Translations under genes and position numbers: made by a program
Source: Chitinophaga sancti
GTDB lineage: Bacteria > Bacteroidota > Bacteroidia > Chitinophagales > Chitinophagaceae
NCBI RefSeq assembly: GCF_034424315.1
Contig: NZ_CP139972.1
Location: 4,092,001-4,156,000, forward strand
DNA: 64,000 nt
Reading direction: 5' to 3'
Part shown: positions 25,107 through 33,998 of the stretch, in pieces
Layout of the letters: the number at the start of each line of letters is the position of its first letter
Numbering within the stretch: the first letter of the stretch is position 1
The notes under the pieces: generated by a model
The model's input: only the letters and a program-made list of their open reading frames with translations
What the model was told of the DNA's origin: nothing
Database searches by the model: none

Positions 25107-26690
25107 ATGAAAACATTGACCTGGCTCTGTTGCTGTGCCCTGTTACTACTTGCCTGTAACAAACAACAAGACGCCACCCTGTTATCCAACAAACAAACGG
25201 TTGCCGCTACCAACATCAGCAAAACCACCAGCAAAAAGATCTTTATCCACTACATGCCCTGGTTCGAAACACCCGACTCCAAAGGCAGCTGGGGATACCA
25301 CTGGAAAATGAACACCCAAAATCCTGACATCATCACCAATGGCAAAAGACAAATCGCCTCTTACTATTATCCTAAAACCGGCCCTTACTACTCCAGCGAT
25401 CCCGCCATCATCGAATATCAACTCCTGCTCATGAAATACGCTGGTGCAGACGGCGTTTTCATCGACTGGCCAGGTACCAGGGTGCTTTATGACTATCCTG
25501 ATAACCTCGCAAATTCCAATGCCCTCATCGCCAAACTCAATGCCCTCGGCCTGCAATTCGGCATCGTTGAAGAAGACAGGAACTGGGATGCCGGCAATAC
25601 CTCCGGTGCGCATGGCGACTTCACCTACATGCAGAACAATTACTTTAATCAATCCAATTACCTCACCACTAATGGCAACCCGGTGGTCCTGAATTTTGGT
25701 CCTATTACTTTTCACCAGTCATCCCAATGGGATGCTATCCTGAGTGGAATCAGTCCAAAACCAAAGATCATCCCCCTTTATGGCTTTACTTCCGAGGTAG
25801 GTGCCAATAATGCCGGTGGAGAATTTCCCTGGATCTACCAGGATCATCCTACCGTTGTTAATAACTATTATGCACAGGCAGCCAGTTTTGCACTCTCAAT
25901 TGGTGTAGTATACCCGGGGTTCAATTCCTTCTATGCCGCCGGCGGCGCCGATGGCCCTACCTGGCAGATTGCCTTCAATGGCACCAGCACTTTCTCCACG
26001 ATGCTGGACAAGGCCCTCGCTTCCTCCGTGAGTATTATTCAATTCGCTACCTGGAATGATTACGGAGAAGGTACCATGATAGAACCTACTGAAGAATTCG
26101 GCTATTCCTTCCTGACCACCATGCAGCAAAAACTCGGGGTACCTTATGGTCAACATGAACTGGAAGTGATCTATCAATTATACCAGGCCCGCAAAGCTAA
26201 CGCCGGCAACAGCAGCATTCAGGCACAACTCGACCAGGTATTCAGCTACCTCGCCAATCAACAGGTGGCACAGGCCGAAGCCTTACTGAATAACCTGGGT
26301 GGCGGCAATACCGGCACCGGTGTGTATATCAAAAACAAATGGCTGAGCACTTACCTCTATGAAGACAATGGCCAGGTAAAATATAGTACCACCAATTCAG
26401 GTAATCAATATAAATGGGTGCAGGAAACTGTGAATGGACATATTCGTTTCAGGAACCTTTCCACAGGACATTACCTGAATATAGAACATCTGTATGCTTA
26501 TGTAGAAAGCTCCGGTGTACCGAATACCTACTACAGCAGTTACTGGGTGCTGGAGAGTTACAATGGGTATACAAGGCTGAAAAATGAATGGCAGAGCACC
26601 TACCTGAATCTTGAAAATCAAAGCGGGTTTGCACAATGTACAGTTGTGCCCAATTATTTTGAAAGTAGTCAATGGACCTTACAACAGTAA
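25107..26690 (+). CDS. GH99-like lipoprotein with C-terminal ricin-type beta-trefoil
   Basis: 527-aa predicted surface or periplasmic lipoprotein (signal MKTLTWLCCCALLLLAC; cysteine 17). The N-terminal about 350 residues look like a GH99/GH71-type TIM barrel: it opens with IFIHYMPWFE and continues with GADGVFIDWPG, FGIVEEDRNW and IIQFATWNDYGEGTMIEPT near the end. GH99 enzymes are endo-alpha-mannosidases or mannanases. The last about 110 residues contain three repeats with NKWLSTYLY, STGHYLNIE and NEWQSTYLNLE spaced like a ricin/CBM13 beta-trefoil, pointing to carbohydrate binding. No SusC/D is directly adjacent. The GH99 label is a resemblance, not a verified assignment. Confidence 0.75.
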   Translation: MKTLTWLCCCALLLLACNKQQDATLLSNKQTVAATNISKTTSKKIFIHYMPWFETPDSKGSWGYHWKMNTQNPDIITNGKRQIASYYYPKTGPYYSSDPAIIEYQLLLMKYAGADGVFIDWPGTRVLYDYPDNLANSNALIAKLNALGLQFGIVEEDRNWDAGNTSGAHGDFTYMQNNYFNQSNYLTTNGNPVVLNFGPITFHQSSQWDAILSGISPKPKIIPLYGFTSEVGANNAGGEFPWIYQDHPTVVNNYYAQAASFALSIGVVYPGFNSFYAAGGADGPTWQIAFNGTSTFSTMLDKALASSVSIIQFATWNDYGEGTMIEPTEEFGYSFLTTMQQKLGVPYGQHELEVIYQLYQARKANAGNSSIQAQLDQVFSYLANQQVAQAEALLNNLGGGNTGTGVYIKNKWLSTYLYEDNGQVKYSTTNSGNQYKWVQETVNGHIRFRNLSTGHYLNIEHLYAYVESSGVPNTYYSSYWVLESYNGYTRLKNEWQSTYLNLENQSGFAQCTVVPNYFESSQWTLQQ

Positions 26691-26705
26691 TCATTTACCC
26701 AATAC

Positions 26706-26936
26706 GGGGATGTATCTTAAGTAAAAAGAAGCCGCTGAGAATCACTTGCTAAAATTTTGTCTCCCTCGGGAACCCGGATAAAAACATTCATGAAAGAGGG
26801 AATTCACAAATGGTAATGAAAACCTTTTTAGAAAAGAGGCTGTCGAAGTCCGAGACAGCCTCCTTTTATTCGTATCCCGATGAAGTCGGGTACCCGTTTA
26901 AACAATTCTCAGCGGTTATTTCTATTTATGAGCCAA
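26706..26936. repeat. Dispersed palindromic element, copy B
   Basis: Two arms flank a central hairpin (GAGGCTGTC, 26836-26844, and GACAGCCTC, 26854-26862). The left arm (26706-26780) contains GGGGATGTATC, then GCCGCTGAGAATCACTTG; the right arm ends AACAATTCTCAGCGGTTATT, the inverted counterpart. Relative to copy C the left arm holds about 50 extra, unrelated bases before the hairpin. The element fills the gap between two convergent genes and likely terminates both. Confidence 0.8.
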
Positions 26937-26983
26937 CCTCCCTGGCTGGTTACCATCTAACCTAAGCGTCTTAAATAATCTCA

Positions 26984-28141
26984 CTAAGGAGATGTCGATA
27001 CGTAATCATACGGCACCTGATCCGCTACCTTCTCCCATCCCCAATACCCGCTGAATAACATTGCTAAGGGATTCACACAAACCCCGTCCTTACTAAACGT
27101 ACAATCCGCCTGCATAAACCGTATCATTGACTCCTGTTGCCTTGGCAATCTCCCCATCAATCTTGCATATTTATTCGCTTCCAGCTCCTTTATATAACTT
27201 ACCATCAGCATATTCTCACAGTGCAATTCATACTTATCCACCAAACTATCAGACGGCTTCATCAGATCTATCGGCAGTAAAGGGGTCGGCATCCTGTAAT
27301 TCACATAACTACTATCATCAGAATACGCATCACTGTCCATCATGATCTTACCATTCTTCACAATCGTATCCTTCACATATCCACGCTGCCTCTGCCTCCG
27401 CACTATTTCATTCACAACAAAACCTTCTGCTGCTGTATTCCCATTGATCAATGATCTGAAAAAATGTAAGGATGAACCATGAAACACCGCTTCCCTGTTC
27501 GCTGCCCACAGCCGCCTCTGCGCCTTCTTCTTCGTGGTCATATTCTCATAAAATGCATAGCCATAATATGAGATCGTATGGTTCCTGTCTGAATTCACAT
27601 ACTGCTTCAGCAGAAACCTGATCTTATAACCCAATGCCGCGTTAATAATCACCAGGTAATCTTCTGTACTCGCCTTCAGTGCCTGCTCCGCATTATCGTA
27701 CCCAATATCCAGTAGCTCATCATTCGTAATCACACAAGTCTTTGCAAACTCCGTCTTTCCAATAAATGTTTCTTTGAACTTTTTAATATTCGCCTCCCGC
27801 TTCGGATCACGCTTTACCTCAAAAGCTTTCAATACCGTTGCCTTCGGCTGCAAGGCGATCTTTATATGCACATCTTCTGTATTCACATCCAGGAAATTCG
27901 ACACCGTTTCATAGCCCACATAAGATGCAATCAACTCATACCTTCCCGGTACCACAGCGCCTATATTAAAACTACCACCTTCAGTAGCCGTTCCACCCTT
28001 ACTCGTATTATTAATAAACACTGTAGCAAAACCCAATGGCTTGCCATCAGTAGCTGATACGACCGTACCCGTAATTTTGACCTGTGCAGATACGAACTTC
28101 GTCAGTGTGAACAAATAACAGAGGAATAGAATTTTTTTCAT
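26984..28141 (-). CDS. Exported protein with CarboxypepD_reg-like domain
   Basis: 385 aa from the ATG reading MKKILFLCYLFTLTKFVSAQ (signal peptide); an 11-codon extension upstream is less likely. Residues about 20-110 form a carboxypeptidase-regulatory-like (Ig-type) domain: ITGTVVSATDGKPLGFATV and YELIASYVGYETVSNF. The rest (about 275 aa, including FKETFIGKTEFAKTC and LRFLLKQ-like segments) has no recognised catalytic motif and resembles large families of Bacteroidota envelope proteins with this N-terminal domain. There is no TonB plug or barrel. It lies between two copies of the palindromic element, apart from the neighbouring susD, and looks monocistronic. Confidence 0.8.
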   Translation of the reverse strand: MKKILFLCYLFTLTKFVSAQVKITGTVVSATDGKPLGFATVFINNTSKGGTATEGGSFNIGAVVPGRYELIASYVGYETVSNFLDVNTEDVHIKIALQPKATVLKAFEVKRDPKREANIKKFKETFIGKTEFAKTCVITNDELLDIGYDNAEQALKASTEDYLVIINAALGYKIRFLLKQYVNSDRNHTISYYGYAFYENMTTKKKAQRRLWAANREAVFHGSSLHFFRSLINGNTAAEGFVVNEIVRRQRQRGYVKDTIVKNGKIMMDSDAYSDDSSYVNYRMPTPLLPIDLMKPSDSLVDKYELHCENMLMVSYIKELEANKYARLMGRLPRQQESMIRFMQADCTFSKDGVCVNPLAMLFSGYWGWEKVADQVPYDYVSTSP

Positions 28142-28244
28142 GGCCGCGAAATAACATCGAAGATGGAAAGACATTTTGTTAATATCGATGTAAAGGCAGG
28201 ATGTGCAGATAAAACACGATTTTTGAATAATAGCTCAAAAAGCC

Positions 28245-28436
28245 GGGGATGTATCATCAGTAAAATGAAGCCACTGAGAATCGCTTGATAAAATTTCTCC
28301 ATCAGGGTATCAGGGATACGAATAAAAGGAGGCTGTATCGGACTATGATACAGCCTCCTTTTATTCATATCCCCGATGGAGTCGGGTACCCGTTTAAGCA
28401 ATTCTCAGCCCTTATTGTTATTTATGGAGTAATGAC
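28245..28436. repeat. Dispersed palindromic element, copy C (most complete)
   Basis: Nearly symmetrical palindrome about 190 bp long. The centre is a perfect 16-bp stem, AAAAGGAGGCTGTATC (28324-28339) and its complement (28347-28362), with a 7-nt loop. Outward, GGGATACGAATAAAAGG pairs with CCTTTTATTCATATCCCC, and CTGAGAATCGCTTG pairs with TTAAGCAATTCTCAG. Because of the symmetry, both strands carry short spurious frames encoding similar peptides. It lies between the start of the minus-strand gene at 28141 and the end of susD at 28462. Confidence 0.85.
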
Positions 28437-28461
28437 CCGCGGCCAGCTTAATAATGAAATA

Positions 28462-30141
28462 TCAATAATTAGGATTCTTCGTTTCCGCACTGCCCGCTCC
28501 TCCCGGATTCAGATCTGCTTCATCTGCCGGCACATCCCAGTAATCCATAAAATTAAAATTGATCGTCACATTCTTACTCAATTTCCCAGCCTTCGTCAGG
28601 AAATTATTCCCATAACTTCCCCCACCAGATCCGATAGCATAAGACCATCCCCACCTGCGCATATCATAAAATGATAAGCCTCTGAACACCAGCGATACCC
28701 TTCTTTCCATCACCAGCTCCTGCATGGCATTCACAGCTGACAAACCCGTTCCCGTCACCGCTGCAACACCTGAACCCTGGTAGCTTCTCACTGCATCTAC
28801 ATAGGCCAGACCAGCTTCTGTATTCCCCAAACGAAGGTTTGCCTCCGCCAGCATCAGCGCATTCTCCTCATAACTGCCCGCTATATATTGCTCATAAGCA
28901 CCTATCGCGGTAGTGCCATATACATACACCCCAGATGCGCCCTTGCCTCCATCTACAATACTCCATCTTGTACCAAAAGACAAATCATCCAGGTATCTCG
29001 TCGCTGTATCAAAATTATTCGTTACACGCTTATCACCATCATGGAAGTTCTGCATAAAACGCTCTCCCAGTCTGAACGTAGTTGATGTATTCACGCCCGT
29101 TGTCAACACCGATGCTGTACCACCGGATGCGGAGAAAAATCCATTCGCAGCCGCACTTCTACCCGTAAAAACATAATCACCAACTTTGATACCGGTAGTC
29201 GCCAATGTCAATACCTCGTTCCAGTCGGCCGTTGTCATCGGTGTAGTAGAAGTCGTTGTAATAGACGCACTCAGGTTCTTATTCACAAAAGGAGCCAGCT
29301 TATTCACCAGCAGATTTCTCGCCAGCATTGTATTGATATTCCTCAGCCACATATCAGTTGTTAACACCCCTCCATGCCCTACCTGGCAAAAAGAAGGGAT
29401 CAGTTGTGTCAATATTGCAGCATAATCAGTAGAACTACTAATACCTGTTTTCAGCAAATTAGCCGCTTTATTCAGATAGTCATTGGATAAGGCAATGATA
29501 CTATCCTTGACCAGGTACCTGTTAGTAGTACTCCCAAATGTATCTACTCTCAACCCTGCATAATACAAAGACCCAACCTGTGAATATGCATAACCTTTCC
29601 ACCAGTAGCACCATGCCTTGATGGTATTTGAACGGGTGGTACCATCTCCTGAAAATGAAATACCATCTACCAGGCTCAATACCTGGTTCAGCGTATTATT
29701 CATAGCATACATATTCAGCCATTGGTAATAAGTAGGGTTGTAACCGGAACCCGTTTGTGCACGGGTATTGTTCGAACGCATCTGGTCTACGTTTTTAATA
29801 CCGGTTTCTGTCTTCGTACCATCCTCCAGGATAAAATATTCCGGAATGCTCATCGTACTTACTAACTGGTTCGATGCCTGTGCGCCCACCACATCGCCTA
29901 ACAGTTCCGCATATCCGAAAGGGAGTGAAAAATAACTATCCCCCAGCCAGTCATCCCCCCTTTTAAAACCATTGACGTACACACCACCGATCGCCAGTGA
30001 GATCAAACCTGATTCCGTATTCACATTGCCTTCAACCGTAGGCAGATTCGGGTTACCTACATTCAGTTCTTTCTTGCAGGACAGTGTTCCCAATAATAGC
30101 AAACTGCAAACAAGAGATAAGATATATTTATTATTACTCAT
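28462..30141 (-). CDS. SusD/RagB family lipoprotein
   Basis: 559-aa SusD homologue (lipobox GTLSC, cysteine 22). C-terminal family features are visible: EENALMLAEANLRLGNTEAGL, then MQELVMERRVSLVFRGLSFYDMRRWGW and an ending with TKNPNY. N-terminal TPR-like helices include YQWLNMYAMNNTLNQVLSLV. It is preceded by its SusC partner with a 27-bp gap. No regulator or enzyme lies immediately next to this pair, but the upstream genes on the same strand (GH35 beta-galactosidase, a second SusC/D pair, HTCS) suggest it belongs to that utilisation locus. Confidence 0.94.
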   Translation of the reverse strand: MSNNKYILSLVCSLLLLGTLSCKKELNVGNPNLPTVEGNVNTESGLISLAIGGVYVNGFKRGDDWLGDSYFSLPFGYAELLGDVVGAQASNQLVSTMSIPEYFILEDGTKTETGIKNVDQMRSNNTRAQTGSGYNPTYYQWLNMYAMNNTLNQVLSLVDGISFSGDGTTRSNTIKAWCYWWKGYAYSQVGSLYYAGLRVDTFGSTTNRYLVKDSIIALSNDYLNKAANLLKTGISSSTDYAAILTQLIPSFCQVGHGGVLTTDMWLRNINTMLARNLLVNKLAPFVNKNLSASITTTSTTPMTTADWNEVLTLATTGIKVGDYVFTGRSAAANGFFSASGGTASVLTTGVNTSTTFRLGERFMQNFHDGDKRVTNNFDTATRYLDDLSFGTRWSIVDGGKGASGVYVYGTTAIGAYEQYIAGSYEENALMLAEANLRLGNTEAGLAYVDAVRSYQGSGVAAVTGTGLSAVNAMQELVMERRVSLVFRGLSFYDMRRWGWSYAIGSGGGSYGNNFLTKAGKLSKNVTINFNFMDYWDVPADEADLNPGGAGSAETKNPNY

Positions 30142-30168
30142 GATGATGTTCCCTTTTAAAATAAAAAT

Positions 30169-33100
30169 TTAGAATCCTACATTTAAGCCTACCTGATATG
30201 ATCTCATGTTTGGAATGGTACTATGATCAATTCCTCTGTCGAATGATGAATTAGCAGCACCAGAACTGATCTCAGGATCAAAACCATTATACTTCGTCAC
30301 TGTCAGCAGGTTTCTGCCTGTAAAAATTACCTGCAGCTTGTTGAACTTTTGCGAATGCAGGAACCTTGCCAGGTCAAATCCTAAGGAAACGTTTCTCAGA
30401 CGCAGGAAAGAAGCATCTTCATAAAAATAATCCTTGGTAGCATTGTTACCCGGTCCATAAAGACTACCCCATGAACTGGAATATGCACTACCATAATAAG
30501 CAGTATAAGCGGCTCTTCTGCCATTGATTGTAACCGGTTTGGAGAAGTCGCCATCTATACCATCACGGTACATCCACTCTTTGGTCTGGTTGTATAGATG
30601 ACTGCCATATACCCAGTCAAACTGGAAAGACAATGTCAGGAAATTCTTATAGGTAAACTGGTTGATAAATGATGCATTAAATTTTGGATTCGGATCACCA
30701 AAAGAAGAGGCGCTTTCTTCAAACTGAATCGCTTTGGTAGCAGTATCTACTACACGACCCTCTACTATTTCATACTTGCCTCTGTCAGCGTCAGAAATGT
30801 ATTTACCACCATTACCTTTCACAGCATCCAGGCTTTTCAATGCCTTGTAGCCATAGATCTGACCGATCTTACGGCCTGCTGTCAGCGTCAGTGCAGTACT
30901 GCCCGCAGCAGATGTCAGGATGATATCTGCACCACCACGGATATTGTCAATCATAGATGTCTGCTTACCAAAATTGGTGGTGAAATCCCAACTGAAATCT
31001 CTTGACTTATACACCGGCAGATTTACCTGGAACTGAATACCTTTTGAAGACATATCAATAGCATTCGTCAACACAGATGTACCACCTGTAGACAATGCCG
31101 CACTTACCCTGTAAATAACATTCTGTGCCTTACGTGTCCAGTATGTAAATGATCCGTTCACAGCACTCAGCCAGTCACCATTGAACAGGGTAACAGAGAA
31201 GTCTGTACCTACTTCAAACTCTTTAGAAACTTCTACCTTCAAATTAGGGTTCTGTGCAGTAGCAGGATTGGAATAATACAGCCCTGAACCCAATGCCCCC
31301 TGGTTCAGGGTAGGGTACCTGTCAGTAACACCAGGCTGTGTACCAGCCTCACCATATGCAGAACGGATCTTAAAATAAGGAATAGCATGTTCCAGCCCAT
31401 TCCAGAAATTAAAGGAAGAAGGCAGGATATAACCGTTTACGTGAGGGAAAGTAAAAGGCTTGGTACCACTACCAAAAGTAGAAGACCAGTCACTTCTGAA
31501 TCCACCGGAAACACCTGCCCAGTCACCGATATCAATCTTCTGATCGATGAGGTAACCGAAGGTCACAAACGTCTCCTGGTAATCACCATTAGTAGGTTCA
31601 GTAGTAGAGGAAGACATCGGTGCTACATACAGGGCGGAAGCAGAGGCCAGGTTAATAGGAGCAGTAGTAGGCAATCCTAAACCATAGATGTCGTATTCTC
31701 TATACTTTCTCTGGCGGTAATCATATGATGCCAGTGTGGTTGTCTGGATAGGCAGATTCCAGCCAAAGTCTTTCTTAAAATCAGTCCTGAAATAGGCACT
31801 ACCCAAAAAGTTCTGGAAAGTAGTGGTATAATTCCACTGATCAATTTCACCGGTACGGTCACTGGCAAAGTTAGAAGATTTGGTATCCCAGTACACGGCA
31901 TTCGCATTCCCGGTCTGGTTAAGGTAGGTCCATGTTGCGCGTTCATTTCTATAGTTGATGCCATACTTCGCATCCAGTTCCAGGAAGTGGTTGATCTGGT
32001 AATTGGCATTCACACTTTGTACGATATCAATTTTATTATCCAGGCCGGACGCATACTCCTGTACGTAGTAGGGGTTAAATGCATTGATACTTAAGAAGTC
32101 GGCGGTCTGAAAAGCAGGAGAATGTCCATCTGCCATTTTCCATTTTAAACTGAAGAAAGGAGAAGTGTTCAGGAAACTGTAGATGTTGTTGACATTACCT
32201 GCCACGTTACCTCTGCCGTAAAGGTAACCACCAGGAGCCCCGAGGCCGGGTGTCAGTGTATTTTTGGTGTAGATAACCTGTGTAGCAGAGCGGATATGGA
32301 ATCCTTTGAATACCTCGGTACCAATGTTTGCAGTCAGGTTTGTGCGATCCACATAACCGTTATGCATCACCGGACTTAAGGTATGGTTATTGGCGAATGC
32401 CATATTGAAATCTGTCTTATCAGTACCGCCACTAAAGTTGATCGCATTGTTCCAGGTACTACCTGTTAAAAACATTTCTTTGAAGTGGTCATAGTATTTC
32501 AAATTCATGTTATAAGGCTTGTCAGCAACGTTGTTAGGATTCAGCATGGCATACCGGGTGGCACCGCCATAAGAATAACTGATACCGGAATAATCGCCGT
32601 ACTTATCAAGGGCCAGGAGATTGCCATTGGCATCAACTACATTGTTGTTTGCATCTGTGAGCCAGGGATGTTTATTAGCTTTGGTTACACCACCGCTGTT
32701 GATGTAATTATTAAAGGAGTAACTGGTAGAATAGTTTACCTCCATTTTACCAGCTCTTCCTTTTTTAGTAAAGAGCTGTATTACACCATTTGCTCCCTGT
32801 GCACCATATAATGCCGCAGAAGCAGCCCCCTGGATCACTTCCACCCTTTCAACGTTGGAGAGATCGAGGCTATTGAAGTCAGTAGCAGCTACCTGTACAC
32901 CATCTAAGATGATGAGTGGCCTGGTGCCTCCCTGAATTGTATTTACACCCCTGAGCAATATGTTCACAGGATCGCTGGGGTTACCACTCACAGTAGAAAT
33001 CTGTGCACCCGGAATCTTACCTACCAATGCCTGGTCAATGCTGGTAGCAGCACCGGCCAGTTTCTCAGCAGAAACAGATTCTACCGAGATACCAAGTTTT

Positions 33101-33447
33101 CTCCTGCTGGTAGGGCTTCCTGTACCAGTGACAACAAATTCTGTTAAGATCTTTTTGTCGTTCCCCAGTTGTACATGAATAGGTGCACCATCTACAGCGA
33201 CTTCTTTTGTTTCGTAGCCAACAGCTGTGATGATGAGCTTCTGGCCTTTATTGGCCATGATAGTAAAAGTGCCATCTATATCGGCGACCGTACCACCACC
33301 CCCTCTAATTTTAATAGTAGCACCTGGAATGGATTGCCCCGATTCATCTTTAACGGTACCGGTGACTTTGGTTGATTGTGCAAATAATGAAAACGTAAAG
33401 ACATGGCACATCAGTACCATAAGGCATAGAAAACCCTTGATTCTCAT
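30169..33447 (-). CDS. SusC/RagA TonB-linked outer-membrane protein
   Basis: 1092-aa SusC-type transporter. Signal peptide (MRIKGFLCLMVLMCHVFTFSLFA), CarboxypepD_reg-like domain (TKVTGTVKDESGQSIPGATI ... KLIITAVGYETKEV), then a plug whose signature is altered to EFVVTGTGSPTSRRKLGISV instead of VVVGYGTQKK, followed by VERVEVIQGAASAALYGAQGANGVIQL and a barrel ending in SYQVGLNVGF. The signature VTGTGxxTSRRKLGISV is characteristic of one subgroup of SusC proteins. It is followed by its SusD. A 550-bp intergenic region separates it from the upstream GH35 gene, so it probably has its own promoter. Confidence 0.94.
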   Translation of the reverse strand: MRIKGFLCLMVLMCHVFTFSLFAQSTKVTGTVKDESGQSIPGATIKIRGGGGTVADIDGTFTIMANKGQKLIITAVGYETKEVAVDGAPIHVQLGNDKKILTEFVVTGTGSPTSRRKLGISVESVSAEKLAGAATSIDQALVGKIPGAQISTVSGNPSDPVNILLRGVNTIQGGTRPLIILDGVQVAATDFNSLDLSNVERVEVIQGAASAALYGAQGANGVIQLFTKKGRAGKMEVNYSTSYSFNNYINSGGVTKANKHPWLTDANNNVVDANGNLLALDKYGDYSGISYSYGGATRYAMLNPNNVADKPYNMNLKYYDHFKEMFLTGSTWNNAINFSGGTDKTDFNMAFANNHTLSPVMHNGYVDRTNLTANIGTEVFKGFHIRSATQVIYTKNTLTPGLGAPGGYLYGRGNVAGNVNNIYSFLNTSPFFSLKWKMADGHSPAFQTADFLSINAFNPYYVQEYASGLDNKIDIVQSVNANYQINHFLELDAKYGINYRNERATWTYLNQTGNANAVYWDTKSSNFASDRTGEIDQWNYTTTFQNFLGSAYFRTDFKKDFGWNLPIQTTTLASYDYRQRKYREYDIYGLGLPTTAPINLASASALYVAPMSSSTTEPTNGDYQETFVTFGYLIDQKIDIGDWAGVSGGFRSDWSSTFGSGTKPFTFPHVNGYILPSSFNFWNGLEHAIPYFKIRSAYGEAGTQPGVTDRYPTLNQGALGSGLYYSNPATAQNPNLKVEVSKEFEVGTDFSVTLFNGDWLSAVNGSFTYWTRKAQNVIYRVSAALSTGGTSVLTNAIDMSSKGIQFQVNLPVYKSRDFSWDFTTNFGKQTSMIDNIRGGADIILTSAAGSTALTLTAGRKIGQIYGYKALKSLDAVKGNGGKYISDADRGKYEIVEGRVVDTATKAIQFEESASSFGDPNPKFNASFINQFTYKNFLTLSFQFDWVYGSHLYNQTKEWMYRDGIDGDFSKPVTINGRRAAYTAYYGSAYSSSWGSLYGPGNNATKDYFYEDASFLRLRNVSLGFDLARFLHSQKFNKLQVIFTGRNLLTVTKYNGFDPEISSGAANSSFDRGIDHSTIPNMRSYQVGLNVGF

Positions 33448-33998
33448 AATTGTGATTTAAAATGACAGTAGATAACCTTATGTTCAAATAGTCACTACAC
33501 GTGGGTTGCTGGCATCGCCCACCGTAGCAGTCTTTTCATTGTTTCGTTATTTTCTCCCAAACAAAAAATAATAGTAAAAACAGGCATACCGCAAAAGATA
33601 GCAGCATGCGCTACAGCACAGGAAACGGGTTAATACGATAATTAATCTTACGGTAAAAGGTTCGTCTTTTAAATCATACCATTTGTTGAAATGGCGTCTT
33701 CATCTGGTTTAAATAAGTTAAATAGTTGTCCTGTAAAAGAGGGCCTTTACAGCGGTAATCAATAAAATTTCATCACAATGTCAGCCTTATAAAAAGTATT
33801 GATTCGATTTTGGTTTCGGATTTCTGATCTTGGTTGTTGTTATAAATATATAGAACTGGTTTATAATTTCATAATTTTTAACGCAAAAAATGAGAATATA
33901 TTAATATAGAATTATTTTTAATACGATTTAAGGTGTGGTTTAAATTAATGCAAAGGGCCCTCCCGGAAGGGAAGGCCCGTTACGCACGTTTTACGTTT
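33448..33998. other. Intergenic leader upstream of the second susC of the GH35 locus
   Basis: AT-rich 550 bp containing no convincing gene. Near the susC end a small dyad GTGGG (33501-33505) / CCCAC (33518-33522) may lie in the 5' leader. At the other end a strong hairpin (33955-33978) closes the GH35 gene. I found no clear TAnnTTTG-type promoter by eye. Confidence 0.4.
33953..33980 (-). terminator. Hairpin after the GH35 gene
   Basis: GGGCCCTCCC (33955-33964), loop GGAA, GGGAAGGCCC (33969-33978), one mismatch. Only a short T tract follows on the minus strand, so termination may be partial. Confidence 0.55.

Noticed and set aside
28138..28674. Two opposed frames (28138-28401 minus and 28285-28674 plus) encoding near-identical peptides with NKRRLY and IQPPFI
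   Set aside because: They arise because the palindromic element reads alike on both strands; neither has a promoter or family resemblance.
33501..33522. Small dyad GTGGG/CCCAC upstream of the second susC as an operator
   Set aside because: Only a 5-bp arm, expected by chance in 550 bp; kept only as a note in the intergenic entry.
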